This document shows positions 1 to 5,260 of a stretch of 5,261 nucleotides of DNA, piece by piece (the first letter of the stretch is position 1; every line of letters begins with the position of its first letter). Source of the DNA: Spirochaetia bacterium (GTDB lineage: Bacteria; Spirochaetota; Spirochaetia; Sphaerochaetales; Sphaerochaetaceae); NCBI GenBank assembly GCA_009929055.1, contig SABI01000177.1, forward strand, positions 1-5,261, written 5' to 3'. The position numbers were made by a program, and so were the translations under genes. Below the pieces are notes generated by a model, which was given only the letters and a program-made list of their open reading frames with translations, did not search any database and was not told where the DNA came from.

Positions 1-3
1 GCC

Positions 4-34
4 ACACACTTACTTCGGTAGGTGTGTTTTTTTT
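4..34 (+). terminator. Intrinsic terminator hairpin with UUCG loop
   Basis: A 10-bp stem (4-13 with 18-27, one G-U pair) closes a TTCG tetraloop at 14-17 and is followed at once by eight T residues (27-34). This is the classic form of a Rho-independent terminator on the plus strand, presumably ending a gene left of the window. The 3' arm contains GTGTG at 22-26, which also fits the GUGYG start of a group II intron, so terminator and intron edge may overlap. Confidence 0.8.
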
Positions 35-424
35 GGTTTAGCCTGCATGAATAATAACTAGACGATGAAAGTTCGTTACAGGTAGCAAACGAAAGTATCT
101 GTTAGCTAGAGACAAGAGCGTAATCGTGAGGTTGGGTTTGAAGGAAGTCCGAGGCAAATCTCCGAACCGAAGAACAGTTTTCCCTATAAGGCTATATTAG
201 TGGGTGATTTCCCACAATGTGACGAAGTTAAGACTAGAGCTTATAGAGTATATGTGACGGCTACACAGAGAATGAGTTAACTTTCTTAGTACCGCAAATA
301 TTTACAGAGCTTCTTTTTTTCAAGAGCCAGAGATGAAAAATATTTTATGAGATGAAGATATCGAGATATTTAACAGAGTTCAAATAGAATATGTTGTAAT
401 GACAAATAGCAGGAACTAGAAGTA
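22..424 (+). ncRNA. Group II intron, 5' part (domain I to start of domain IV), truncated
   Basis: This non-coding stretch matches the conserved 5' ribozyme half of bacterial group II introns as I know them. Typical strings are GCCTGCATGAATAATAACTAG (split here: 41-50 and 51-61), CGTGAGG, GAAGGAAG (140-147), GAGGCAAA (151-158), CGAAGAACAG and GAGCTTCTT. Local stems can be drawn: 62-65 with 73-76, 78-84 with 96-102, and GTGGG/CCCAC at 200-204 with 211-215. The 5' boundary is uncertain. GTGTG at 22-26 could be the GUGYG end, but recognisable intron sequence starts at about 41. The 3' half is missing: I see no reverse transcriptase frame and no domain V hairpin with its AGC triad between 425 and 1767. 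The intron class was not assigned. It is probably inactive unless complemented. Identification is by recalled pattern; Rfam group-II-D1D4 models would settle it. Confidence 0.72.
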
Positions 425-1273
425 ATGAAGACAATCAGCTTTAGAGAAACAGTTATCTCTCATTTAGGTGAATATAAGAAGAATGTAATGGGTATTCCAG
501 AGAAAGGAGAATACAACTATAAAGGAATAATCAAATATTATGACCACATTCTTCCAAAAGAATCGTTTAAGGAAAACATCTTGCCCCAATACAGAGAACC
601 CTTTTGGAAATCTTGTTCAATAAAGAGGCATCGTTGTTTTAATCACCTCAATTCATCCCAAGCCCTTTGTTTTAATTTCTTATATCCACTAATCCAAGAG
701 AATCGACTTGATGAAATAGGAAACCTCTTGAATATTCCCTTGGGAAAAAATTGTACTAGCCAGTTTGAATTCCCTTCTGATATCGAAGGATCATTTAAAC
801 AAACTCTAAAAACGAACTTTGACTTCTATATATCTAGTAAGGATTCAAATATCTATTTTGAAATCAAATATACAGAGACGGATTTTGGGAGAGCAAAATC
901 AGATACCAATCACATAGAGAAATTTTACCAAGTGTATAAACCTCTTCTCGACAACAATCCATATATTAGAAAAGAATGTAAAACCCAAGACTTTTTTCTC
1001 AAGAATTACCAGATTATGAGGAACATTGTTCATATTAGTGAAGGTAATTTTGTCATCTTTCTAGTTCCGGAGCAAAATAAGAATATCTATAAGCAAGCAA
1101 AGGCCGTAGCTGAAAAGATACTAACAGATAGAGAGAGTCCATTATTCCGTGTAGCATTATTAGAAGAATGGGCAAAGGAATTAACTAACATAGCAGGCTC
1201 TAATCTCCAATCTTATTACACAGGATTTCAAGAAAAATATTTTCCTAAACATATTCCATTAGCTCAAGAGTGA
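425..1273 (+). CDS. PGN_0703-like putative restriction endonuclease, PD-(D/E)XK fold
   Basis: The 282-aa soluble protein has no signal peptide or membrane segment. Residues 77-89 (SSQALCFNFLYPL) resemble the N-terminal signature of the PGN_0703 family of putative restriction endonucleases. The likely catalytic core is D133 in TNFDFY followed by E146-I-K148 in YFEIKYTE, spaced as in the D...(D/E)XK motif of the PD-(D/E)XK nucleases; E115 or E121 could be the upstream acidic residue. The inferred role is metal-dependent DNA cleavage in the cytoplasm; target and specificity are unknown. No methyltransferase or other restriction partner lies in the window, so it is either solitary or its partner is elsewhere. 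The ATG at 425 is preceded only by a weak AGGA at 411-414. It sits where the protein of the preceding group II intron would normally start, which is odd because it is not a reverse transcriptase. Nuclease fold is fairly sure; exact family less so. Confidence 0.75.
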   Translation: MKTISFRETVISHLGEYKKNVMGIPEKGEYNYKGIIKYYDHILPKESFKENILPQYREPFWKSCSIKRHRCFNHLNSSQALCFNFLYPLIQENRLDEIGNLLNIPLGKNCTSQFEFPSDIEGSFKQTLKTNFDFYISSKDSNIYFEIKYTETDFGRAKSDTNHIEKFYQVYKPLLDNNPYIRKECKTQDFFLKNYQIMRNIVHISEGNFVIFLVPEQNKNIYKQAKAVAEKILTDRESPLFRVALLEEWAKELTNIAGSNLQSYYTGFQEKYFPKHIPLAQE

Positions 1274-1354
1274 GAAATTAATCATTCCTTGAAAATAACC
1301 TCAATCCTTCCTATCCATCTCGAATTAAATGTTCTTAACAGTAGCTACTGAAGA

Positions 1355-1504
1355 TTATGCCGTTATGGTTTTTAATTCCAGGTTGTCAGGATGAAACAAT
1401 CCGTCTGTTGCTGTAGAAGGCCGTCCCTTGCAAAGAGGTAGAGAGTAGTGTAGATGAGATGGAAATTGTTTAAATTCTATCCTGATGGCTTTCCATAATT
1501 GCAT
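1355..1504 (-). CDS. Possible small ORF or gene remnant, 49 aa
   Basis: ATG at 1504 to TAA at 1355 on the minus strand gives 49 aa beginning MQLWKAIRIEFKQFP and ending DNLELKTITA. Its composition is protein-like, with mixed charge and aromatic residues and few low-complexity runs, unlike typical random AT-rich frames. I do not recognise the family. No Shine-Dalgarno sequence precedes the ATG, and a stop codon lies two codons upstream (1508-1510), so it may be the tail of a broken gene. Another coding-like frame (1547-1675) lies just upstream on the same strand in a different phase, which would fit a frameshifted remnant. It could equally be chance. Confidence 0.2.
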   Translation of the reverse strand: MQLWKAIRIEFKQFPSHLHYSLPLCKGRPSTATDGLFHPDNLELKTITA

Positions 1505-1725
1505 CCATTAAAGATAAAGAGTGTTTTATTACATCACTATTTCCTCTTATGGTCTTGGCCAAAGATTAATATCAATGTTGTTAGAAGAATAATGTTCCTC
1601 TTTAAGCTCGTAGGTTTGTTGAAGCTTTGATGGTTTGTAGTCTCTAATATTCTTTATGCTATTTGTTGGTGTCACAAGTTGGTGTTAAACCTAAAGCATA
1701 AATTGTTAAAAAAATTTTTATAGAG

Positions 1726-1767
1726 TTGAAAAAGTCTAATAAAAGCATTATTTCTAGCCCCTTTATT
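1726..1767 (+). pseudogene. Possible 5' end of the IS-split lipoprotein gene
   Basis: A TTG at 1726 begins the frame (M)KKSNKSIISSPFI, with three Lys and then a short apolar run, like the start of a lipoprotein signal peptide. It reaches the edge of the IS66 left repeat exactly at a codon boundary (1767/1768). On the other side of the IS the open frame resumes with V-G-C at 4394-4402. Joining the two gives I-V-G-C, a good lipobox, with Cys at residue 17. Against this, there is no clear Shine-Dalgarno sequence, the apolar core is short, and no target duplication is present. The match may be fortuitous. Confidence 0.25.
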
Positions 1768-1791
1768 GTACTTGTCATACCGACCCCATGG
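1768..1791 (+). repeat. IS66 left terminal inverted repeat (IRL)
   Basis: The 24 bp starting GTACTTGTCA and ending CCCCATGG match the reverse complement of 4370-4393 at 22 of 24 positions; the two mismatches are internal. It is the transposase binding and cleavage end, and it also overlaps the putative -35 box of the element's promoter. Confidence 0.88.
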
Positions 1792-1803
1792 GTGAAATAT
1801 AAA
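1772..1803 (+). promoter_or_regulatory. Possible tnpA promoter overlapping IRL
   Basis: TTGTCA at 1772-1777 resembles a -35 box. AAATAT at 1795-1800 lies 17 bp further on, or TATAAA at 1798-1803 lies 20 bp on; either would be a weak -10. Transcription would start near 1805-1812, ahead of the tnpA ribosome binding site. IS promoters placed in the left repeat are common, and the match here is only moderate. Confidence 0.3.
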
Positions 1804-1837
1804 TAGATGTACCTTATTGTTCACTCTGAAACTAATC

Positions 1838-1845
1838 AGAGGAGG
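1838..1845 (+). promoter_or_regulatory. Ribosome binding site deciding the tnpA start
   Basis: AGAGGAGG lies 6 nt before the ATG at 1852. This strong Shine-Dalgarno sequence favours 1852 over the in-frame upstream ATG at 1807, which has none. Confidence 0.8.
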
Positions 1846-1851
1846 AATGAG

Positions 1852-2223
1852 ATGAGATCTTTTGAAGAGAAAGAGTACACAGCTGAAGAAAGAAAAGAGC
1901 TAATCAGGTCTTTTAAAACAAGTGATGAGAGTTTAGATTGTTTTTGTGAGCGAAATGGAATAAGTGTTCCTAGCTTCATATGCTGGATGCACAAGAAGAA
2001 AAGTAAGAAGAAAGAGATAAAAGATAAGAAACCTGAGGCTATGACTGGATTATCTTTTGTGAAATTACCAGTAACGATACCTGCCACTTACTGTTCAGTA
2101 GAACCAGTAAAATATACTCCCTCAATACCAATTACTCTAAGAACAGGACAATGGAGTATTGAATTATATGAAGGGTTTTCATCTATAGCTCTTAGTCAAA
2201 TAGTAAAAGTGTTGGAGGCATAG
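1852..2223 (+). CDS. tnpA: IS66 accessory protein TnpA (HTH, Orf1)
   Basis: The 123-aa first protein of the IS66 element assists TnpC in transposition, probably by binding the element's ends. Residues about 10-47 form a helix-turn-helix of the IS66 Orf1/IS3-like type (TAEERKELIRSF, then FCERNGISVPSFICWMHKK). A very basic linker follows (KKKSKKKEIKDKK, about 48-60). The C-terminal 30 residues (ITLRTGQWSIELYEG...LSQIVKVLEA) match the family's usual ending. The start at 1852 was chosen for its strong Shine-Dalgarno site; an in-frame ATG at 1807 would add 15 residues. The stop is one base from the tnpB start, so the two are probably co-translated. The family role is known; the DNA-binding target is inferred. 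Confidence 0.85.
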   Translation: MRSFEEKEYTAEERKELIRSFKTSDESLDCFCERNGISVPSFICWMHKKKSKKKEIKDKKPEAMTGLSFVKLPVTIPATYCSVEPVKYTPSIPITLRTGQWSIELYEGFSSIALSQIVKVLEA

Positions 2224-2224
2224 C

Positions 2225-2578
2225 ATGGAATTTAAGATACATGCATGCTTTATTCGACCTGGTTACACAGATATGAGACGTGGTATGAATGGTCTCATGA
2301 ATACCGTGGTTGGAGAAATGGACTTGCCACTAAATACAGGAGATCTCTACATTTTTTGTGGAAAGAATAAGAGTTCCTTGAAAATGCTTTATTGGGCAAA
2401 AGATTCATTTTGGCTTTTTCAAAAAGTGTTACATGACACAAATTTTTCATGGCCAATGAGTGAGTTGGATGCATTATTAATCAGCGAGAAAGAGCTAGAA
2501 ATGCTTCTTGATGGTATAGATTTTTGGCGTTCACATCCTGTAATAAGGGCAGAAAAAAGGCTCAGAAAGTTGGGTTAA
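2225..2578 (+). CDS. tnpB: IS66 accessory protein TnpB (IS66 Orf2)
   Basis: The 117-aa protein of the IS66 Orf2 (TnpB) family is required with TnpA and TnpC for IS66 transposition; its biochemical activity is not established. Family marks visible are RPGYTDMRRGMNGL (residues 11-24, with the invariant D16-M-R-R-G), YIFCGKNKSSLKMLYW (42-57), FSWP (74-77) and the C-terminal ELEMLLDGIDFW. Length is normal for the family. It starts one base after the tnpA stop, and GGAGG at 2214-2218, inside the tnpA end, lies 6 nt before its ATG, which indicates translational coupling. It is unrelated to the RNA-guided TnpB of IS200/IS605 despite the shared name. Confidence 0.9.
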   Translation: MEFKIHACFIRPGYTDMRRGMNGLMNTVVGEMDLPLNTGDLYIFCGKNKSSLKMLYWAKDSFWLFQKVLHDTNFSWPMSELDALLISEKELEMLLDGIDFWRSHPVIRAEKRLRKLG

Positions 2579-2634
2579 ACCAGTAAAATAAATCAACTAA
2601 TTTGTTGTAATATATATACTAAACATTTCATTTG

Positions 2635-2643
2635 TGCTATACT
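2635..2643 (+). promoter_or_regulatory. Possible extended -10 promoter just before tnpC
   Basis: TGCTATACT matches the extended -10 pattern TGnTATAMT, with TATACT at 2638-2643. No good -35 box stands 17 bp upstream. Initiation about 7 nt downstream would fall at about 2650, almost on the tnpC ATG at 2651. The 72-bp gap between tnpB and tnpC and the lack of a Shine-Dalgarno sequence for tnpC make an internal promoter plausible but unproven. Confidence 0.3.
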
Positions 2644-2650
2644 TCTTCGT

Positions 2651-4318
2651 ATGAAAGAACACCAATTAATGGCACAAATGGCAGAAGAAATGGCTCGAAT
2701 AAAGAAAGAGAACGAACTCCTTAAAGAAGCTTTGAAGAAAAGTCATGAGACCATTAAAAGTCTTTCTGCACGGTTAGATATACTTGATCAAAGAGCTGCA
2801 GCAAAAGCTCATAGAACATTTACTAGTGGAAGTGAACGATTAAAAAAGGATTCAGATATTGTTGAACCTGAAACACCAATCGTGCAAGATACTCAACTAA
2901 ATGAAGCCGAAACAGAACTATATAACGTAGAACCTATAGAAAAAAAGGTGAGAAAAAAGGGATGTGGAAGAAGTACGCTCGATCCATCAATTCCTCGAGA
3001 AGAAATTATTCTCTCTCCAGAAGCATATGAACTTGTTTGCTCTCATTGTGAGAAAGATCTTAAGAAAATAGGTGAAGATACTGTCGAGATTCTTGAATAT
3101 GTTCCAGGGTCATTAAAAGTCATTCGTTATGTTCGAGCATCTTATGCATGTTCTTCATGTAAATCTGCTGGTGTTATTCAAGCTCCTATTCCTCAAGATC
3201 GAATTATTAAAGGTGGTATGGTAGGTAATGGACTTGTTGCAGCGTCTCTTTCTGATAAATTCATTTACCATCTTCCTTATGCTCGTCAAAGTATCCGTTT
3301 CGCTAATATTGGCTTTGAAGTAAGTCGCCAAAACCTTTCTCGCTGGCAGATTACTGTTTCAGAGCTTCTAAGTCCAATAGTACAATCTATTGAAGAATAC
3401 ATTCTTTCAAAGGAAGTCATCCACCTCGATGAAACGACTTTGCAAGTTCTTGGAGAAGAAGGAAGAGCTAATACTAGCAATTCATATATTTGGTTGAGAG
3501 TTTATGATGGGCCTGAACCAGGAGCTGTCAGTTACCGCTACTTTCCAACAAGAGCAAAAAGTGCTGCTATAGAATTACTTGAAGACTATGAAGGAACGAT
3601 CCAATCCGATGCATATGGGGCGTATAAATCGGTAGTAAAACAAAAAGATGGATCAATTAAACAGGCATTCTGTCTAGCCCACTGTCGCAGGAAATTTTAT
3701 GACATATATGTTGGTAGTGGTGGAAAGAAGAAAAAGAAAAAAGCTCCTCCCTCATCAGTAAGAACAATTTCTCAAACAATACTTCAAGATATTGCAAAAA
3801 TATTTCACCTAGAGTCTACATTACGGGAAAAACTCTATACTCAAAAAATTTCAGAAGATGAGTTTATTGCAACAAGGATAAAACTAGCTCAACCGCTATT
3901 TACTCAATTAAAAGAGCATTTAGACTCATATAAAAAAACAACGCAATCTAAAACTCCTCTTTTTGGAGCAATACAATACACACTAAACCAATGGGATGGG
4001 CTACAAGTTTACCTTCAAACTCCTCTATTAACGCCAGACAATTCGAGTGCTGAAAGATCGGTGAAACCCGTAGCTCTTGGAAAACGTAACTGGAATTTTA
4101 GTGGAAGTCCTGCTGGTGCAAAAAGCTCATGCGATATGTATACGATACTACAAACAGCTGCTATAAATAAATTAGACCCTGGTGCATATTTGCAGTTTGT
4201 TCTTGATGCTGCCTCTCCTCTCGTTGAAATGCCATATAATAAAGAGCAATGGGATAAACTCCTTCCTTGGAACATCGATCCAGCAACTCTTAAATGGCAA
4301 GATCGTATTAAAGAATAA
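2651..4318 (+). CDS. tnpC: IS66 family DDE transposase TnpC
   Basis: The 555-aa transposase of the element carries out strand cleavage and transfer at the IS ends. Domains in order: an N-terminal coiled coil of leucine-zipper type (about residues 1-50, heptad-like KKENELLKEALKKSHETIKSL), a variable acidic linker (65-97), an IS66 zinc-binding domain with C130-x2-C133 and C167-x2-C170, the DDE core, and the IS66 C-terminal domain (about 505-550). The catalytic triad is D260 (HLDE), D320 (QSDAYGAY) and E468 (NSSAERSVKP); the family's C-x2-H-C motif is CLAHC (341-345). All key residues are present and length is normal, so it looks functional. A run of six Lys (359-364) follows the CLAHC region. 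The ATG at 2651 has no Shine-Dalgarno sequence; M7 (2669) is an alternative start without a better one. It lies 72 bp after tnpB. Confidence 0.95.
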   Translation: MKEHQLMAQMAEEMARIKKENELLKEALKKSHETIKSLSARLDILDQRAAAKAHRTFTSGSERLKKDSDIVEPETPIVQDTQLNEAETELYNVEPIEKKVRKKGCGRSTLDPSIPREEIILSPEAYELVCSHCEKDLKKIGEDTVEILEYVPGSLKVIRYVRASYACSSCKSAGVIQAPIPQDRIIKGGMVGNGLVAASLSDKFIYHLPYARQSIRFANIGFEVSRQNLSRWQITVSELLSPIVQSIEEYILSKEVIHLDETTLQVLGEEGRANTSNSYIWLRVYDGPEPGAVSYRYFPTRAKSAAIELLEDYEGTIQSDAYGAYKSVVKQKDGSIKQAFCLAHCRRKFYDIYVGSGGKKKKKKAPPSSVRTISQTILQDIAKIFHLESTLREKLYTQKISEDEFIATRIKLAQPLFTQLKEHLDSYKKTTQSKTPLFGAIQYTLNQWDGLQVYLQTPLLTPDNSSAERSVKPVALGKRNWNFSGSPAGAKSSCDMYTILQTAAINKLDPGAYLQFVLDAASPLVEMPYNKEQWDKLLPWNIDPATLKWQDRIKE

Positions 4319-4369
4319 CTAATCTCACTTCTCAGGACAGACTTTAACCAACCTCATCTTTCTTTTCTA

Positions 4370-4393
4370 CCATGGGGTTGGTTTGACAAGTAC
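4370..4393 (-). repeat. IS66 right terminal inverted repeat (IRR)
   Basis: These 24 bp (CCATGGGGTT...ACAAGTAC) are the inverted partner of 1768-1791 with 22 of 24 matches. The outermost 8 bp, ACAAGTAC, recur as a direct repeat at 4423-4430 inside the downstream gene; nothing beyond those 8 bp matches IRL there, so 4393 is kept as the element's end. Confidence 0.88.
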
Positions 4394-4441
4394 GTTGGAT
4401 GTGTTCCACTATCTTTTGTTGGAACAAGTACTGAAGAAGTA

Positions 4442-5032
4442 ATGGCTGCTCGTCAAACAGAACCCACACCAGAACCTGAGAAACCTAAGGAAACAGTTGC
4501 CCCTCAAGTTGAATATATAATTGGTGAGAAAGGTCCCTCTGATGGATTTATCTTCTATGATAAAGGAACATTTTCTGATGGATGGCGTTATATGGAATTG
4601 GCTCCGGAAAAAACAGAAGCAGGTTATATGGAATGGGGTGGTAGTGGCATTGAAATAAAAGGCACCTCAGCAGATATTGGCAAAGGGTATGAAAACACTA
4701 AGCTCATTGTCTCTATACTAGGTAATGAAGAGCCAAAGAAAGGTGGTCCTTATCCTGCTCTAGTCTGTGATCAGTTAGTGCACAATGGTGTAGATGATTG
4801 GTTCTTACCTTCTAGTGGTGAGTTAGCTCTTATCTATGAGAATTTAATAACAACAGGGATTGGTGACTTCACAAAAGATCAATATGGATATCACTCTTTC
4901 TGGTCTAGCACTGTTGATACATCGGGAAATAATTATAAAGGCTTAGCTTTTATGATAAGTGGTAATGGTGATATGAGTGGTGCAAATAGATTATTCCCTG
5001 GTTCGTACGTGAGGGCAGCGAGAAGATTTTAA
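4442..5032 (+). CDS. DUF1566 domain protein, probably a 5'-truncated lipoprotein
   Basis: 196 aa from the first ATG. After a Pro/Glu-rich linker (TEPTPEPEKPKETVAPQ, about 6-22) comes a domain of the DUF1566 (Lcl C-terminal) type: GFIFYDKGTFSDGWRYMELAP (split here: 35-44, 45-55), an IGKGYENT turn (79-86), VHNGVDDWFLPSSGEL (113-128), FWSST (153-157) and the C-terminal VRAARRF. Such domains are common in predicted surface lipoproteins of spirochaetes and some other bacteria; no enzymatic role is known. The frame is open upstream of the ATG to 4319 and reads V-G-C-V-P-L-S-F-V-G-T-S from 4394, a lipobox followed by a flexible mature N-terminus. The IS66 edge lies immediately before this, so the natural start was most likely cut off, and 4442 (no clear Shine-Dalgarno sequence) is only the first remaining ATG. 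Expression now may depend on read-through from the IS. Confidence 0.78.
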   Translation: MAARQTEPTPEPEKPKETVAPQVEYIIGEKGPSDGFIFYDKGTFSDGWRYMELAPEKTEAGYMEWGGSGIEIKGTSADIGKGYENTKLIVSILGNEEPKKGGPYPALVCDQLVHNGVDDWFLPSSGELALIYENLITTGIGDFTKDQYGYHSFWSSTVDTSGNNYKGLAFMISGNGDMSGANRLFPGSYVRAARRF

Positions 5033-5135
5033 CTCATAGTTGCCAGTAGAATATAATTACAGGACCAACCTCATAAAATTCTATACTAAACCTTCTTTAA
5101 GGTATTCTCATTGACACAGATTTTATAGAGAGCCC

Positions 5136-5164
5136 AAAAAAACCACCAGAACTTCTGGTGGTTT
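5136..5164 (-). terminator. Intrinsic terminator of the tRNA-fMet gene
   Basis: A near-perfect palindrome centred on 5152 (AAACCACCAGAA at 5140-5151 pairing with 5153-5164) is followed on the minus strand by a T-run (complement of A at 5136-5142). It begins 5 nt after the tRNA 3' end, so it ends the tRNA transcript. On the plus strand the hairpin is followed by only TTTATAAT, so it may also weakly stop transcripts from the DUF1566 gene. Confidence 0.85.
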
Positions 5165-5168
5165 ATAA

Positions 5169-5241
5169 TAGCAGGGACAGGACTCGAACCTGCGACCTCC
5201 GGGTTATGAGCCCGACGAGCTGCCAACTGCTCTACCCTGCG
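5169..5241 (-). tRNA. tRNA-Met (CAT), initiator type (fMet)
   Basis: A full 73-nt cloverleaf is readable on the minus strand: acceptor CGCAGGG with CCCTGC, D arm GAGC/GCTC, anticodon arm with loop CTCATAA (anticodon CAT), a 5-nt variable loop AGGTC, and T arm GCAGG-TTCGAGT-CCTGT. Initiator hallmarks are the unpaired 1-72 position (C1 opposite U72), three consecutive G-C pairs at the base of the anticodon stem (GGG/CCC), and the A11-U24 pair. The discriminator is A73. CCA is not encoded (the next bases are TTATAA), so it would be added by nucleotidyltransferase. It starts translation with formyl-methionine. Confidence 0.95.
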
Positions 5242-5254
5242 TCGACAAGAACAT

Positions 5255-5260
5255 ACTATA
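5255..5260 (-). promoter_or_regulatory. Possible -10 box of the tRNA-fMet promoter
   Basis: On the minus strand TATAGT lies 13 nt upstream of the tRNA 5' end, close to the TATAAT consensus and correctly placed for a short leader. The -35 region is beyond the window. Confidence 0.4.

Larger units (their letters stand above)
1274..1767. other. Gene-poor spacer left of IS66, possible gene remnants
   Basis: No plus-strand frame of useful length exists here, and I find no terminator, tRNA, CRISPR repeat or group II intron domain V. The minus strand shows coding-like runs in different frames: a GTG-started frame of 42 aa at 1547-1675 and an ATG frame of 49 aa at 1355-1504. These may be pieces of a decayed gene. 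At the right edge, a TTG at 1726 opens a short Lys-rich plus-strand frame that runs into the IS66 inverted repeat and may be the start of the interrupted lipoprotein gene on the other side. Confidence 0.5.
1768..4393 (+). mobile_element. Complete IS66-family insertion sequence
   Basis: The 2626-bp element is bounded by 24-bp imperfect inverted repeats (1768-1791 and 4370-4393) and carries the standard IS66 trio tnpA, tnpB and tnpC in one direction, all intact. Length, gene order and the outward 5'-GTA at each end fit the family. IS66 elements normally make 8-bp target duplications. Here the flanks are CCTTTATT on the left and GTTGGATG on the right, which do not match, so either the site was rearranged after insertion or the true tips differ slightly. 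The three genes read plus-ward, toward the interrupted DUF1566 gene. The element is likely active or recently active, because no frame is broken and the DDE triad is present. Confidence 0.9.

Noticed and set aside
1385..1410. GGAT-GAAACA-ATCC hairpin as group II intron domain V
   Set aside because: The stem is only 4 bp, and there is no AGC triad, two-base bulge or long lower helix, so it does not fit domain V.
1836..2087. Minus-strand 83-aa frame antisense to tnpA
   Set aside because: It lies entirely opposite a family-matched tnpA with a strong ribosome binding site, and its hydrophobic, low-complexity translation is what antisense of Lys/Glu-rich codons produces.
3286..3480. Minus-strand 64-aa frame inside tnpC
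   Set aside because: It overlaps the DDE core of tnpC around D260 and shows no recognisable motif or ribosome binding site.
3723..3745. A-rich run in tnpC as a programmed frameshift site
   Set aside because: The frame reads AAA AAA GCT, not the A-AAA-AAG phase needed for -1 slippage, and the gene is already full length in one frame; it simply encodes six Lys.
4015..4275. Minus-strand 86-aa frame inside the tnpC 3' end
   Set aside because: It is antisense to the conserved E468 region and IS66 C-terminal domain; no independent support.
4394..4422. GTTCCA...TGGAAC inverted repeat as a regulatory site
   Set aside because: It is six bases per arm inside what reads as coding sequence for the lipoprotein N-terminus; chance is sufficient.
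5090..5103. ACCTT-CTTT-AAGGT hairpin as terminator of the DUF1566 gene
   Set aside because: The stem has five mostly A-T pairs and no T-run follows.
5111..5139. TTGACA as a -35 promoter element
   Set aside because: No -10-like sequence lies 15-19 bp downstream (that position reads CCCAAA) and no gene follows on the plus strand.
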